This document shows, in pieces, positions 43,301-47,030 of a stretch of DNA of 64,000 nt (position 1 is its first letter; every line of letters begins with the position of its first letter). Position numbers and translations under genes: made by a program. Below the pieces are notes generated by a model. The model ran no database searches, was not told the origin of the DNA, and saw only the letters and a program-made list of their open reading frames with translations. This DNA comes from Semisulcospira habei (taxonomy: Eukaryota > Mollusca > Gastropoda > Semisulcospiridae). The stretch lies in NCBI GenBank assembly GCA_036245525.1, contig BTPG01000001.1, positions 174,597,402 to 174,661,401 of the forward strand. The letters run 5' to 3'.

Positions 43301-46300
43301 CTTACAGAACATACAACTGGTTCATCATAGATCAAAGAGGTGACTGCCAAGCATATAGAATGTAAAGAACATCCAACAAAGAAAGGAACAAACTTAGAAA
43401 AGACAGTTACAACACAACCGTCTTTTCTAAGCGTGATACTTTCTTCGTTGAGATGTTTTTGGCTCATTATAGTTCTGAATACATTGTACACTACAGGCTA
43501 GCAAATGACCTTCATCAACGTTCTTTGGTGGAAAAGAGCTTCTGCAAAAAATAAATACTTAATAAAACACACTCCAGTGGCTGCTATAACTACTAAGTAT
43601 TCAAGACCTTTCCAAATCTCCGATAGTTGACTGAAAAATGCAGAAATTTTGCTTTAACCTATTTAACCTCATGGCAACATTTCCAAATTTTGGTGATGTC
43701 ACTTAACAACCATGTACCAGTGGCAGGAGAAGGATGGACCATGAAAATTCAAGGTTAGTGCCTGATTAGCTTGGTGCCTGATGGTGCAAAGCTAGCTGGC
43801 TCTACCCTTGAATTATCATCGATCTATCTCCTGCTCAATTGTGTCAGGCTAAATGGGTTAAAAACAGCGATTAAAAACAATTGTGAGAGTAAGATCATTC
43901 AGTCTTGACACACAAGATAGATCAACCACATTAGTGCAATGGTGATGTCAGATTAGCTGGGTGCCTATACGCTCCAAAAACCTTGGGCTATCATTGCTGA
44001 TTTGTATTCTGAACGGTCATGTTTTTTTTTTTGCTGCTTGGCTTGACTTCGCGAACGAAGATTTTATAGGAGTTGCCCACGACGTCTGCAGGCTTGTTCG
44101 TGGCTGCGGAGGCCAATCCGAGACAGGCAGGTTCGACCGCAGTGGCTGCAGGGGAAGGTATGGCCAGGGTTCTGAGCTGCGGCATCTCTGTTTTTTCTCC
44201 TGAGCCGCTTGTCCTTAAGGCTAGCTCTGTGAGAGTCCTCAAAGGAGACAGCTGCCTTGTAAATGGTGGAGCGCCAGGTGTCACGGTCCGCAGCAAGCGA
44301 AGACCACTGGTGGTGGTCGATTTGGCAGGCACTAAGTGACTTCTTGAGACAGTCTTTGTATCTCTTTTTTGGTGCCCCTCTGTCACGGTGTCCAGTAGCA
44401 AGCTCGCCGAACAGGGTGATCTTTGGTAGGCGATGATCCTCCATCCTGGAGACATGCCCCGCCCATGAACGGTCATGTAGCTAAAAGAGGAAAGCTCACA
44501 AATCTGGGAATTTTCACCTCTGGGCTAAATTATGTCATTCTCTGGACAATTATACCTGCATGGGATTGGTGGAGATCAGGTTGGCTCTCTCCTCTGGCCC
44601 GACTTTGTCAAAGTTGGTAATGAAGTTGTATACATCATTCGAGATCATCTGGCCACTGAAATAAAATAAGATTATCACAAAAACATAAAATTAAAGGGAA
44701 AGGAGTTTTCTTGACAGGATCATGAACAAGAATGAAAACAACCCTATAAGCAAAGGCCATCGGGCTGCAGTCTACCTGCACACGGTTTTGCGCTGGATAA
44801 CTGTGGCCAACACTGGCCTGATAATCTTTGGTATACTGGGTATGAATCATTTGGTATGAATCACAAGTTAAAAACAAATGCACAGTTAATAAACGCTGAA
44901 AAAGTTAGGCAGCCATGCGCAGCTAGGCTATCAACATTCAAAAGATAGTAGCCTTATTTCCCCATCAACTGAAAAGCTGGATTCTGAGGTCGTAAGCCAG
45001 GCTACCATTACAGAGTTTCAACCCAAAGCTTTTTCAAGCAATCATGGGTTACCAGGCCACCCTTTTTATCAGTCCTGAAATGGTGTAAACAGTCAACTTC
45101 ATTTCTAACAGTCGGATTTAATACAGTAATTGAATATCATGCTTTTTGTTTGAAACATTAGATTATGGAAGTGGCTATTTGGACGGCGCCGTCCAAGCAG
45201 CCTGTAGGCTATTTGGACGGCACTTGTAAAGGGAAACTACTCCGCAAGTAACAGGCGGTGTTGACTCGCGAGCATAGGGACATGATTTACAGTTTGTAAA
45301 AATGTGTATCACATCGCACACTATCCAAAGCAATGGCCTGTTTTTTCGGCCAGCCGTACACACTTGAGCGACACAAGTCAGTCTGAATTTTTATGTCTAG
45401 TTCATGTGTGTTTCGTGGAAGTTTTGCTTTAAATTGCCGGTACACCTCATCGTCAGGGGACCAAACCGTGGAGATGAAAATTTAGATGGGTGTTAGGAAT
45501 GGTCCTTGATTACGTAACCGCCGGGCCTGGCGTTGACTGGACTAATACCCCATGACCACCTGCAAGACATGTGGCCTTCTGGAGTAGGCACATGCATAAA
45601 TGTATGGAAAGCCTTGCAAACAGAAGACCAAACAATATAGCCCTATATCCCGAACACTTAAACAAAACAGTGTCAGTGTCGACTCAAAAACTGACCCATC
45701 GCAGTCAAAAGAGAGATAAAACAACCCAGCGGGAACTTCATCTCACGGATGAATTTATGTCTGTTCCCTCAAGGACGAAAGGATCAAGGCCTCCTGTTGC
45801 AAATACTGCACAGCCAGCCTCTCCTCGTTCAGTACAGCCTGACGCCGGACCTCAGACCACCATAGGCTCTGGCCTGCGGACAAGGCGATCTTCACAAGTG
45901 CCGTCCAAATAGCCTACAGGCTGCTTGGACGGTGCCGTCCAAATAGCCACTTCCTTAGATTATATCCATTTGTATGAAAATATTGTGCCCATGGCATTTT
46001 GTTGTCTTTGAAGTTTGCTATGACATATGATCTGGCAAAGCAAAAGAATCAATCTGAACGCATATAGATCTACGTAGTATGAAAAACATCAAACAAAATG
46101 AATAAAATGCCCTTACGTGAGATATGACTGCCAGTTGACAGTATTGTTGCGAACATCATTTGCTCTCTGCTGCAGGATACTTGTTGCAGCCAGCGCCCCT
46201 TTAAAGAATTAAGAAACAAAAACATTATGATATAAAGAATATGATATTGAAAGCAAAACTCGGGTCTCAGTCTTATTATTCCTTCTTTGAACTTTTTTTT

Positions 46301-46746
46301 TTTTTTTATAAATCCTTATTATTAAAGTTTTTAAACTGCATGCTACTACTAGAGTATCCCCCACCAAACCTTCACCACACAAAACGTGCTATATTATCAA
46401 AAATTAATAATGATGTTATGAAGTCCAGTTTTTCTCTTCGTGTGGGGACAGCGAGTGTGCTGTGACTGAGTGCGTGTTTACATCGAGAAGTAGAAATGTA
46501 TCATTACTATCAAGTAATTGAAATTATTATTCATTGAAACGCGTATTGAGCATAAATTATAAGTATACTATTTCTGACTATTTAAAAAGCGCATTTGAAA
46601 AGATGCACAGTCCTCGTTTCTTCACCATTTGTATGCTCTTGCCCACTATCAAATGCACAAGTGAAGAAAATAAGATGGGCACGGACGCAGAATTTCTTAC
46701 CCTTTTCGAGGTCGTCCATTTGAGTTAACTTCTCAACTGCCGACAT
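22244..46746 (-). CDS. ATP6V1H: V-type H+-ATPase subunit H, exons 1-6 (N-terminal 179 codons)
   Basis: Subunit H is a regulatory subunit of the cytosolic V1 sector of the proton pump that acidifies lysosomes, endosomes and secretory vesicles. It couples and silences ATPase activity. Six exons join in phase with GT-AG borders (46746-46701, 46198-46117, 44655-44556, 43189-43100, 23093-22980, 22348-22244; 537 nt). Family-specific stretches: VNWQSYL and GQMIS (exons 2-3), DQTLQYILTMLDDALQ (exon 4), RVDIFKEYAKK (exon 5) and ARIVAKIACW (exon 6), matching the N-terminal HEAT-like helical domain of the animal protein. Animal orthologues have about 480 residues, so the other exons lie left of the window. 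Intron 4 (20,006 bp) and intron 6 (over 22 kb) are swollen by TEs. Expressed from a promoter shared with the IQCC-like gene. Confidence 0.93.
22585..22789. mobile_element. TTAA-flanked MITE with a perfect 33-bp foldback
   Basis: Perfect inverted repeat: arms 22629-22661 and 22665-22697, with a 3-nt loop (tga). Each arm starts agttcaagggtggtgccaga. Outer sequence runs from ttaactt (22585) to gggttata (22789), resembling the TTAA target and TIRs of the copy at 34313-34518. It lies in intron 5 of ATP6V1H. No ORF. Confidence 0.8.
22862..22958. mobile_element. small TTAA-type hairpin MITE in intron 5
   Basis: Imperfect inverted repeat from ttagcccttgg to caaagggttaa, about 97 bp, related to the hairpin at 23163-23254. 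It ends 21 bp from exon 5. Confidence 0.6.
22980..23093 (-). CDS. ATP6V1H: ATP6V1H exon 5
   Basis: 114 nt, phase 0; acceptor TTCACAG, donor GTCAGT. Encodes EDRSRVDIFKEYAKKRKE through DDKFIVYQ. Flanked at close range by a hairpin MITE on each side (22862-22958 and 23163-23254). Confidence 0.92.
23163..23254. mobile_element. small TTAA-type hairpin MITE in intron 4
   Basis: Imperfect ~40-bp arms (ccctttggtagttggctgc... against ...gacaaccaaagg) around a short loop, about 92 bp. Lies 69 bp from the acceptor side of exon 5. Confidence 0.6.
23460..24045 (-). mobile_element. CR1-like LINE, C-terminal part and 3' end
   Basis: The minus strand translates, with breaks, as the CR1-type thumb/C-terminal block (LYKSLVRPHLEYANTVWYPG, VALERVQ, then DLIQVFKIYNG). 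It continues the LINE read at 34985-32519; the junctions meet at a TTAA duplication (24042-24045 and 32515-32518) around a MITE insertion. Too many stops to be functional. Confidence 0.82.
24532..25809 (+). repeat. 5' LTR (1,278 bp)
   Basis: TG...CA termini. Near-identical to 28386-28666 plus 30864-31880. A related solo LTR lies inverted at 59314-60541. Confidence 0.92.
25984..26434 (+). pseudogene. gag N-terminus, Glu/Arg coiled coil (frameshifted)
   Basis: Starts MEVDPVEAYIKQGERLGLKD shortly after the 5' LTR. It then runs into an extremely Glu/Arg/Lys-rich coiled-coil tract read in two frames (25984-26253 and 26198-26434), with further shifts and a stop near 26521. The tract is almost pure purine on the plus strand (about 26080-26560), which makes slippage likely. 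It leads into the gag core at 26646. Probably a self-association domain. Confidence 0.7.
26646..27620 (+). CDS. Gypsy-like gag core with two CCHC zinc knuckles
   Basis: 324-codon open frame. The N-terminal ~170 residues (FKESVDSIDGFLCRFESHAQ..., ETGESFVSFGKRLSHLLVRW) resemble the retrotransposon gag/SCAN-like capsid fold. The C-terminus has two nucleic-acid-binding knuckles, CFACHAYGHFSRECP and CFTCQGYGHLAHQCP. It would package element RNA. The protease frame begins 50 bp before its stop in the -1 frame, the usual Gypsy arrangement. The N-terminal coiled coil upstream is frameshifted, so the full gag is not intact. Confidence 0.82.
   Translation: MFKESVDSIDGFLCRFESHAQALSWPSANWPVLLSSVLEGQALSLYHSLNVSGNIDYETLKECLLQKFQCNAEGFRERLRACRPETGESFVSFGKRLSHLLVRWAELSKIDHTYEALFDLMLAEQFFGSVSKDLAVFLRERNLKTTDELVQNAEAFRMAHPTKNLVRRAETPPVGLVAANTTGGYRGVNTLRGAQLVNGRGTLRFRRGDQGNSNGGSDPYARGETSDRGYGRGRMANSDTQCFACHAYGHFSRECPSSSSGTQCFTCQGYGHLAHQCPNSPGMLEGAVQPTHVASFAVPSGRNHSWAQCVQMTEVVAYRWWTVW
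27569..28093 (+). pseudogene. retroviral-type aspartic protease region, truncated pol
   Basis: Open frame overlapping the gag end by 52 bp, -1 relative to it. LRDSGTTTAGVRRSLV looks like the protease active-site loop (DSG in place of D-T/S-G), followed by a flap-like stretch and VVDLVLGNMKG, the usual Ile/Leu-Gly strand near the C-terminus. After about residue 105 the sequence becomes unrelated and stops, where RT should begin. pol has been deleted from here to the polypurine tract. Confidence 0.7.
28638..30842 (+). CDS. LINE reverse transcriptase, open frame starting in the LTR
   Basis: 734-codon open frame; the first ~10 codons (MFEVPSPHSK) are LTR sequence fused in frame to the truncated LINE. 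RT blocks: KNGKAAGPDGIPAE (about residue 248), LIKLPKKGDLSKCSNYRGIT, QQAGFRKNRSCTDQI, YVNFVDYEKAFDSVDRETLW (catalytic Asp), RTGVRQGCLLSPFLF, LDFADDLALLSH (catalytic DD) and FTYLGSIID, then a C-terminal domain ending near RPRNSWRRDLQ. All RT catalytic residues are present and no stop interrupts it, so it is young. Without its endonuclease it cannot start retrotransposition itself. Confidence 0.88.
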   Translation: MFEVPSPHSKSRTETTRRQRYNVGLLRETGVREEFKLVLSNRFQALQELVNEEEAVTTEQQWKAVREALISTCKDTVGFRKHHHKDWLSAQTLKKIEVRKQKKAAVNNSRTRAAKVRAQGEYSEANREVKSSIRADKRAYTDSLAAEAEKAAGSGNMKQLYDITRRLSGKYGHTERPVKDKEGKPIADRADQLDRWAEYFEELLNRPSPPDPQDIQPAETDLPISCDRPSREEIRRAVAFLKNGKAAGPDGIPAESLKADLETTVEMLYPLFGKIWEEEVMPADWKEGYLIKLPKKGDLSKCSNYRGITLLSVPGKVFNRIILERMKSSVDPQLRDQQAGFRKNRSCTDQIATLRIIVEQSLEWSSPLYVNFVDYEKAFDSVDRETLWKLLRHYGVPTKLVRLIKSSYDGMTCRVIHEGQFTRELQVRTGVRQGCLLSPFLFLLAIDWVMKMTTEHRRSGIQWTLWTQLDDLDFADDLALLSHTHQQMQDKTTRLADISSQVGLTIHKQKTKTMRLNATREEPVLLAGTPLEEVESFTYLGSIIDKKGGTDADVRARIGKARAAFLQLKKVWSSRELSQHTKVRIFNSNVKAVLLYGAETWRLIKTTVNRVQTFMNSCLRRILKIHWPEKISNVRLWERTEQITAENEIGRRRWGWIGHSLRKPASSITRQALSWNPQGKRKRGRPRNSWRRDLQADIKRLGTTWSRIEGEAQDRSCWRSLVDGLYPGRGDRRK
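28667..30850 (+). mobile_element. RTE-like LINE inserted in the 3' LTR
   Basis: Flanked by 13-bp duplications gcccgcattccaa (28654-28666) and gcccacattccaa (30851-30863; one mismatch). The tail is (GTAA)n. It is 5'-truncated: no endonuclease, only the linker and a complete RT with C-terminal domain. A second copy of this family starts at 63902 and is identical over the 99 bp visible. Confidence 0.92.
32632..33115. mobile_element. 484-bp retroposon-like insertion in the CR1 LINE
   Basis: Exact 12-bp duplications, ctcacaagagat, at 32620-32631 and 33116-33127. The CR1 reading frame rejoins across it (KKVVSLVREERDLG). No ORF, pol III box or family could be assigned; it is SINE-like by size and duplication. 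Confidence 0.7.
34313..34518. mobile_element. 206-bp TTAA MITE with a foldback core
   Basis: TTAA at 34309-34312 and 34519-34522. TIRs ctcattctacccca...gac / gtcttggggtagaatgag. The interior, about 34354-34444, is a long imperfect palindrome of the agttcaagggtg(g/a)tgccaga family. Same family as 22585-22789 and 43663-43861. Confidence 0.82.
34986..35639 (+). repeat. tandem-unit repeat element, left part (DIRS C host site)
   Basis: Units with tgacccttgaactttc, agtatgcatag and gaagttgtgaacagtatttgag. Interrupted by a LINE tail at 35078-35403 and by DIRS C at 35640; continues at 42157-42758. Confidence 0.82.
35078..35403 (+). mobile_element. I-type LINE 3' end with (GAA)n tail
   Basis: 14-bp duplications agtatgcataggaa at 35064-35077 and 35404-35417. 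Encodes the LINE C-terminus: a CPCNSGSMTTDHVLQTC zinc knuckle and the HWPEETEVSRKLYGGLEDLR stretch, then gaagaagaag. 5'-truncated to 326 bp. Confidence 0.88.
35640..35848 (-). repeat. RITR of DIRS C
   Basis: Tip atgcatttttctttaaaagg and gtattttttcgaaaaatac, then a core shared in inverted orientation with 41955-42140. Confidence 0.88.
35896..35990 (-). repeat. ICR of DIRS C, intact
   Basis: One half is complementary to the RITR tip (ends ...aaagaaaaatgcat), the other to the LITR tip (begins ttatttcatcaaaaac). They meet at about 35948. Confidence 0.88.
36086..39001 (-). CDS. DIRS C tyrosine recombinase frame
   Basis: The terminal ~390 codons (about 37250-36086) form the recombinase. Core-binding segment KPSTRRVYEGKWRVLCAW, catalytic Arg in ATASRVSELHAL, HEVRAMATSVAFDRN, and Tyr in TFARFYLRDLAGQRDN. 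It would resolve or insert circular cDNA. The frame equals the gag frame and stays open about 580 codons upstream of the domain, overlapping RT-RNase H, so the translational start is uncertain; the 971-codon length is the open frame and not a claimed protein. Domain intact. Confidence 0.87.
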   Translation of the reverse strand: MVITDSRRPVDFRHCFRRPTDLLSFPSSSAYDSAVDRDPRRPAQGVRPTGGSRLSLEEGCHRGCAPRRLAGILQQTFRRPQAWRQVAPSDRPLSPKSLHRGSFLPHGDGPSPAYRGATHGLRRQPGSLRCLPTRTHTSGRPEVSALRVRWNRLPVSSPTLRPQPKPLGLHPLDGCSYGQGTAVVSQPYVQLPRRSLPEKPRRVRLGRGQGYSDASAVATGVPPQRREVRSHALAPLHSSRNGFCHRSQRCSPPGSPDSEVGHLRQPASSAGSSSRPSLASTPRTDQRSGGPSPPGSPLRPPPSAAPPASLETLFWRPYPPGPGFPPGSPSPSTLDRHGLVGFGSPFVLPSPAPLPVCRREPLGVGSPPASSILLGFRPLAPGVCGQAQQLVRAAGSLASPLRLGEPAQEPAASRPLRQLDGGGLHPETGGHPISRPLYAPLPFDALGRGTRHYTPRTTHSGPLECVGGLALSPRPVAPHRMDVAPGYLPDDLRPLGDSLNRPLCYEVEPPASPLRLPDSRPAGLGSRCPLDSLGRPHRLRVPPNSPHSQGPPQTSREQRSPASGRPAGLGPVLDHRPTQPRHLSSPAPSHAPFHAQAAQAGSLPPLSRTPVSSRLEVVQRTLTARGFSGAAVEAIAAARKPSTRRVYEGKWRVLCAWCDARRLLPTGLTNPQLADFLLWLFEVQGLAPITIRGYLSMVADTYRHLGLPDPGACKDLSDLMSSFSLQRPTQRSLVPRWDLPWVLTWLNSSQFEPLALAPLANVTRKTCFLLALATASRVSELHALSTRPDCLQFRADRSVQLLTDPSFIAKTRSPLTAPQIITLRPLGGPACSPETRRQDPVRALRIYLRRTKVTRRGRSRLFLPIRQGKTDITAQTISSWLRWVIRSAYMDLSPRVAQRLKIRAHEVRAMATSVAFDRNCAVKDIVAAVGWRAESTFARFYLRDLAGQRDNLALLGDLTVAQHSLPAQQAP
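36997..39336 (-). pseudogene. DIRS C reverse transcriptase-RNase H, one in-frame stop
   Basis: Frame +1 to gag and overlapping its last 260 bp. RT: FVVPKPGGKWRPVIDLSALN, SLDLSDAYLHVPIHP, FGLNLSPWVFTRLMDA and YLDDLFLR. RNase H: CVDASLSGWGAHL, WLELQAVWQAL, LLVLSDNSTVV and HIPGHLNVLADSLSRRG, with all acidic residues present. C-terminal tail DLFATRWN...PTVLIPKVLHKLRG as in A and B. A TGA at 38996-38998, just after the DEW of GGRLALFSDEW, is the only interruption, separating a 113-codon N-terminus from the 612-codon catalytic part. Apart from that stop the enzyme looks intact. Confidence 0.9.
39077..41173 (-). CDS. DIRS C gag-like ORF1 (intact)
   Basis: 698-codon open frame; the likelier start is the Met of MTCTQCGGFQWPSD about 25 codons in. 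Domains: a Cys-rich finger (CTQC, CLPC, CVGC, CDVC); WVQLWSFYRRERP; a Ser/Arg/Pro-rich linker; an RS-dipeptide domain (about residues 215-330), possibly for RNA binding; and a conserved core with LLPDDSISVLLG, SPPLKRKPSAFVD, VKKFKTLPQPP, FFSDHRWPPDLD, YHSSVNAMAAAANCDLLRRD and LLFGDTW. The C-terminus is Arg/Pro-rich. Conserved with A and B over the core. No enzyme motif; presumed particle or RNA-binding protein. Confidence 0.85.
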   Translation of the reverse strand: MVGRALLVSTTYRHVVCLVCCSALLMTCTQCGGFQWPSDTHKVCLPCVGCTSERSCDVCAVWPELRWVQLWSFYRRERPTPVPVARPAEVPAVISDTPTALAPDGPSLERSPQRTQQGSVRSREFEARIPRRERAWTKPYDRQRTHLETEVSSERRASRRPWSTGPHSSPRKALDPPRPLRARLATESGSRRHSRTLTTPLPVSSSSLRSKSDHHSRAPSCERRKVRDSSRHLDHGPSRSTSSRRSSHVPRRLPRPARSPSPRPASFLPPRSRGSRSPARSRSSGRRRRSRSSSASRRRRGRRSPLRASAPYGSPRPRRAARSRSHGRRPSSTALGGVDDDSLSLLPDDSISVLLGGLSCSPSPLSPSDASTAHGLPASSRTEVLLALDEVARLISATLPAADCPPSPPLKRKPSAFVDAGRQVKKFKTLPQPPSFRELRDVFSAHLLSDSRDSNFFSDHRWPPDLDMYFRQQWYAGHSQAFLCPLPPVDPAAVVQAGGASALRRALPAGLDKTASLVRNSLACAGFMELLTQAFLRRVEDSWHPSLTPLLGDLLVLAEAASRAAYHSSVNAMAAAANCDLLRRDAVLQACRGMPADLKTQLRRAPLGGPLLFGDTWQAVKDSNADRWPPKSVPRRFQSARKAVGRPLRISRPVAPTSTTQLQSLRRRRPAFGRPGQANAPAPAWPRPARRPGRGRAQ
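41205..41490. repeat. diverged direct duplication in the DIRS C leader
   Basis: The ~90-bp blocks starting near 41205 (gggctgtgccccc) and 41399 (ggccgtgtccccc) align up to taccccagccaggc(t/c)gga. A 64-bp retroposon lies between them. Confidence 0.7.
41314..41377 (-). mobile_element. 64-bp retroposon tail in the DIRS C leader
   Basis: Flanked by gccaaacgacaatag at about 41299-41313 and 41378-41392. The minus strand ends ggcgttaaacccaaataa followed by (CTAAA)n, a SINE/LINE-type 3' end. Extreme 5' truncation. Confidence 0.75.
41955..42156 (-). repeat. LITR of DIRS C
   Basis: Outer tip tgtttttgatgaaataa at 42140-42156. The core is nearly identical to the inverted RITR. Confidence 0.88.
42157..42758 (+). 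repeat. tandem-unit repeat element, right part
   Basis: At least three ~160-bp units (ttttgtcaaaatatggctat / gacctatttcctg / agtatgcatag / gaagttgtgaatagtatttgag), then the terminal unit ending gtgagccaaaaa. Directly continues 34986-35639 across DIRS C. Confidence 0.85.
42759..43099. other. intron 4 remainder next to exon 4
   Basis: Short GT run at 42775-42792 and an ATC-rich tract near 43052-43075. Nothing else recognised. Confidence 0.5.
43100..43189 (-). CDS. ATP6V1H: ATP6V1H exon 4
   Basis: 90 nt, phase 0 on both sides; acceptor CTTCAG, donor GTCAGC. Encodes AKDQTLQYILTMLDDALQ, the most diagnostic subunit H stretch in the window. Confidence 0.95.
43663..43861. mobile_element. TTAA MITE with decayed foldback in intron 3
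   Basis: TTAA at 43663-43666 and 43858-43861. Central arms attcaaggttagtgcctga / ggctctacccttgaat have drifted relative to the 22629 copy. A further fragment of the family lies at about 43938-44000. Confidence 0.7.
44022..44466 (-). mobile_element. 5'-truncated LINE 3' end with poly-A tail in intron 3
   Basis: 12-13-bp duplications (gaacggtcatgt) at about 44011-44022 and 44467-44478. The T run at 44022-44032 is the poly-A tail of a minus-strand insertion. Different LINE family from those with (GATA), (GAA) or (GTAA) tails. Confidence 0.88.
44064..44444 (-). pseudogene. LINE C-terminal domain with C2H2 finger
   Basis: 126-codon frame: APKKRYKDCLKKSL, WSSLAADRDTWRSTIY, and a terminal C2H2-like finger CSHCGRTCLSRIGLRSHEQAC. 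This is the C-terminus of a LINE ORF2 after the RT thumb and is common in invertebrate elements. 5'-truncated, so no RT remains here. Confidence 0.8.
44556..44655 (-). CDS. ATP6V1H: ATP6V1H exon 3
   Basis: 100 nt; acceptor TTTCAG, donor GTATAA. Encodes GQMISNDVYNFITNFDKVG and the following residues to NPMQ. Confidence 0.9.
44660..45157. other. intron 2 of ATP6V1H, part
   Basis: No recognisable element between exon 3 and the 9-bp-TSD MITE. Confidence 0.5.
45167..45954. mobile_element. 788-bp non-autonomous DNA transposon with ~60-bp TIRs and 9-bp TSD
   Basis: Near-perfect TIRs: 45167-45227 starts ggaagtggctatttggacgg, and 45894-45954 is its complement with about one mismatch. Exact 9-bp duplication ttagattat at 45158-45166 and 45955-45963. 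9-bp duplications and long TIRs are typical of Mutator-like elements, so a MULE-derived MITE is the best guess. Each TIR contains a short perfect palindrome, tttggacggcgccgtccaa (ggtgcc in the right copy). A 113-codon ORF (45571-45912) runs into the right TIR and has no transposase motif. Confidence 0.88.
46117..46198 (-). CDS. ATP6V1H: ATP6V1H exon 2
   Basis: 82 nt between acceptor TTAAAG and donor GTAAGG. Encodes ANDVRNNTVNWQSYL, the conserved N-terminal helix of subunit H. Confidence 0.9.
46701..46746 (-). CDS. ATP6V1H: ATP6V1H exon 1
   Basis: ATG at 46746-46744; codes MSAVEKLTQMDDLEK plus one base. Donor GTAAG follows at 46700. The start was chosen because it is the first ATG after the divergent promoter and joins exon 2 in frame. 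Confidence 0.8.
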
Positions 46747-46958
46747 TTTCGATGATCTGATGCCAGAGCTTTAAATACGAAAAGAATGATCTTCAGATTA
46801 ATTATACTTTGGTCACAAACCGTTTGTAAACAAATCTACGATCAGCCTTCCAAATGAGTAGCAGACATCATAGATCATGTGACATGAAATGTCGTTTCAC
46901 GATAAACTGCGAGGCGAGGTTTCGACCAATCGACCCTCTTTCCTTGGTTTGTTGAAAT
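46747..46958. promoter_or_regulatory. bidirectional promoter between ATP6V1H and the IQCC-like gene
   Basis: 212 bp separate the two divergent start codons. Contains tcatgtga at 46875-46882, an E-box of the M-box/CLEAR-like class (atcatgtgac differs from the CLEAR palindrome gtcacgtgac at two positions), and ccaat at about 46926. V-ATPase genes in vertebrates are TFEB/MITF targets through such sites; its use here is inference. Confidence 0.6.
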
Positions 46959-47030
46959 ATGGCTGCCGACATGGACGAGTCGTATCTTGACCTGAGTGAT
47001 TTTGAGTTATCCTCAGTAATACAGTTGCAG
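46959..47030 (+). CDS. IQCC: IQCC-like gene exon 1
   Basis: ATG in a gaaatATGGCTGCC context. 72 nt coding, donor caG|GTATGAG. Confidence 0.72.

Noticed and set aside
45571..45912. 113-codon ORF in the 9-bp-TSD MITE
   Set aside because: It runs into the inverted terminal repeat and has no transposase motif.
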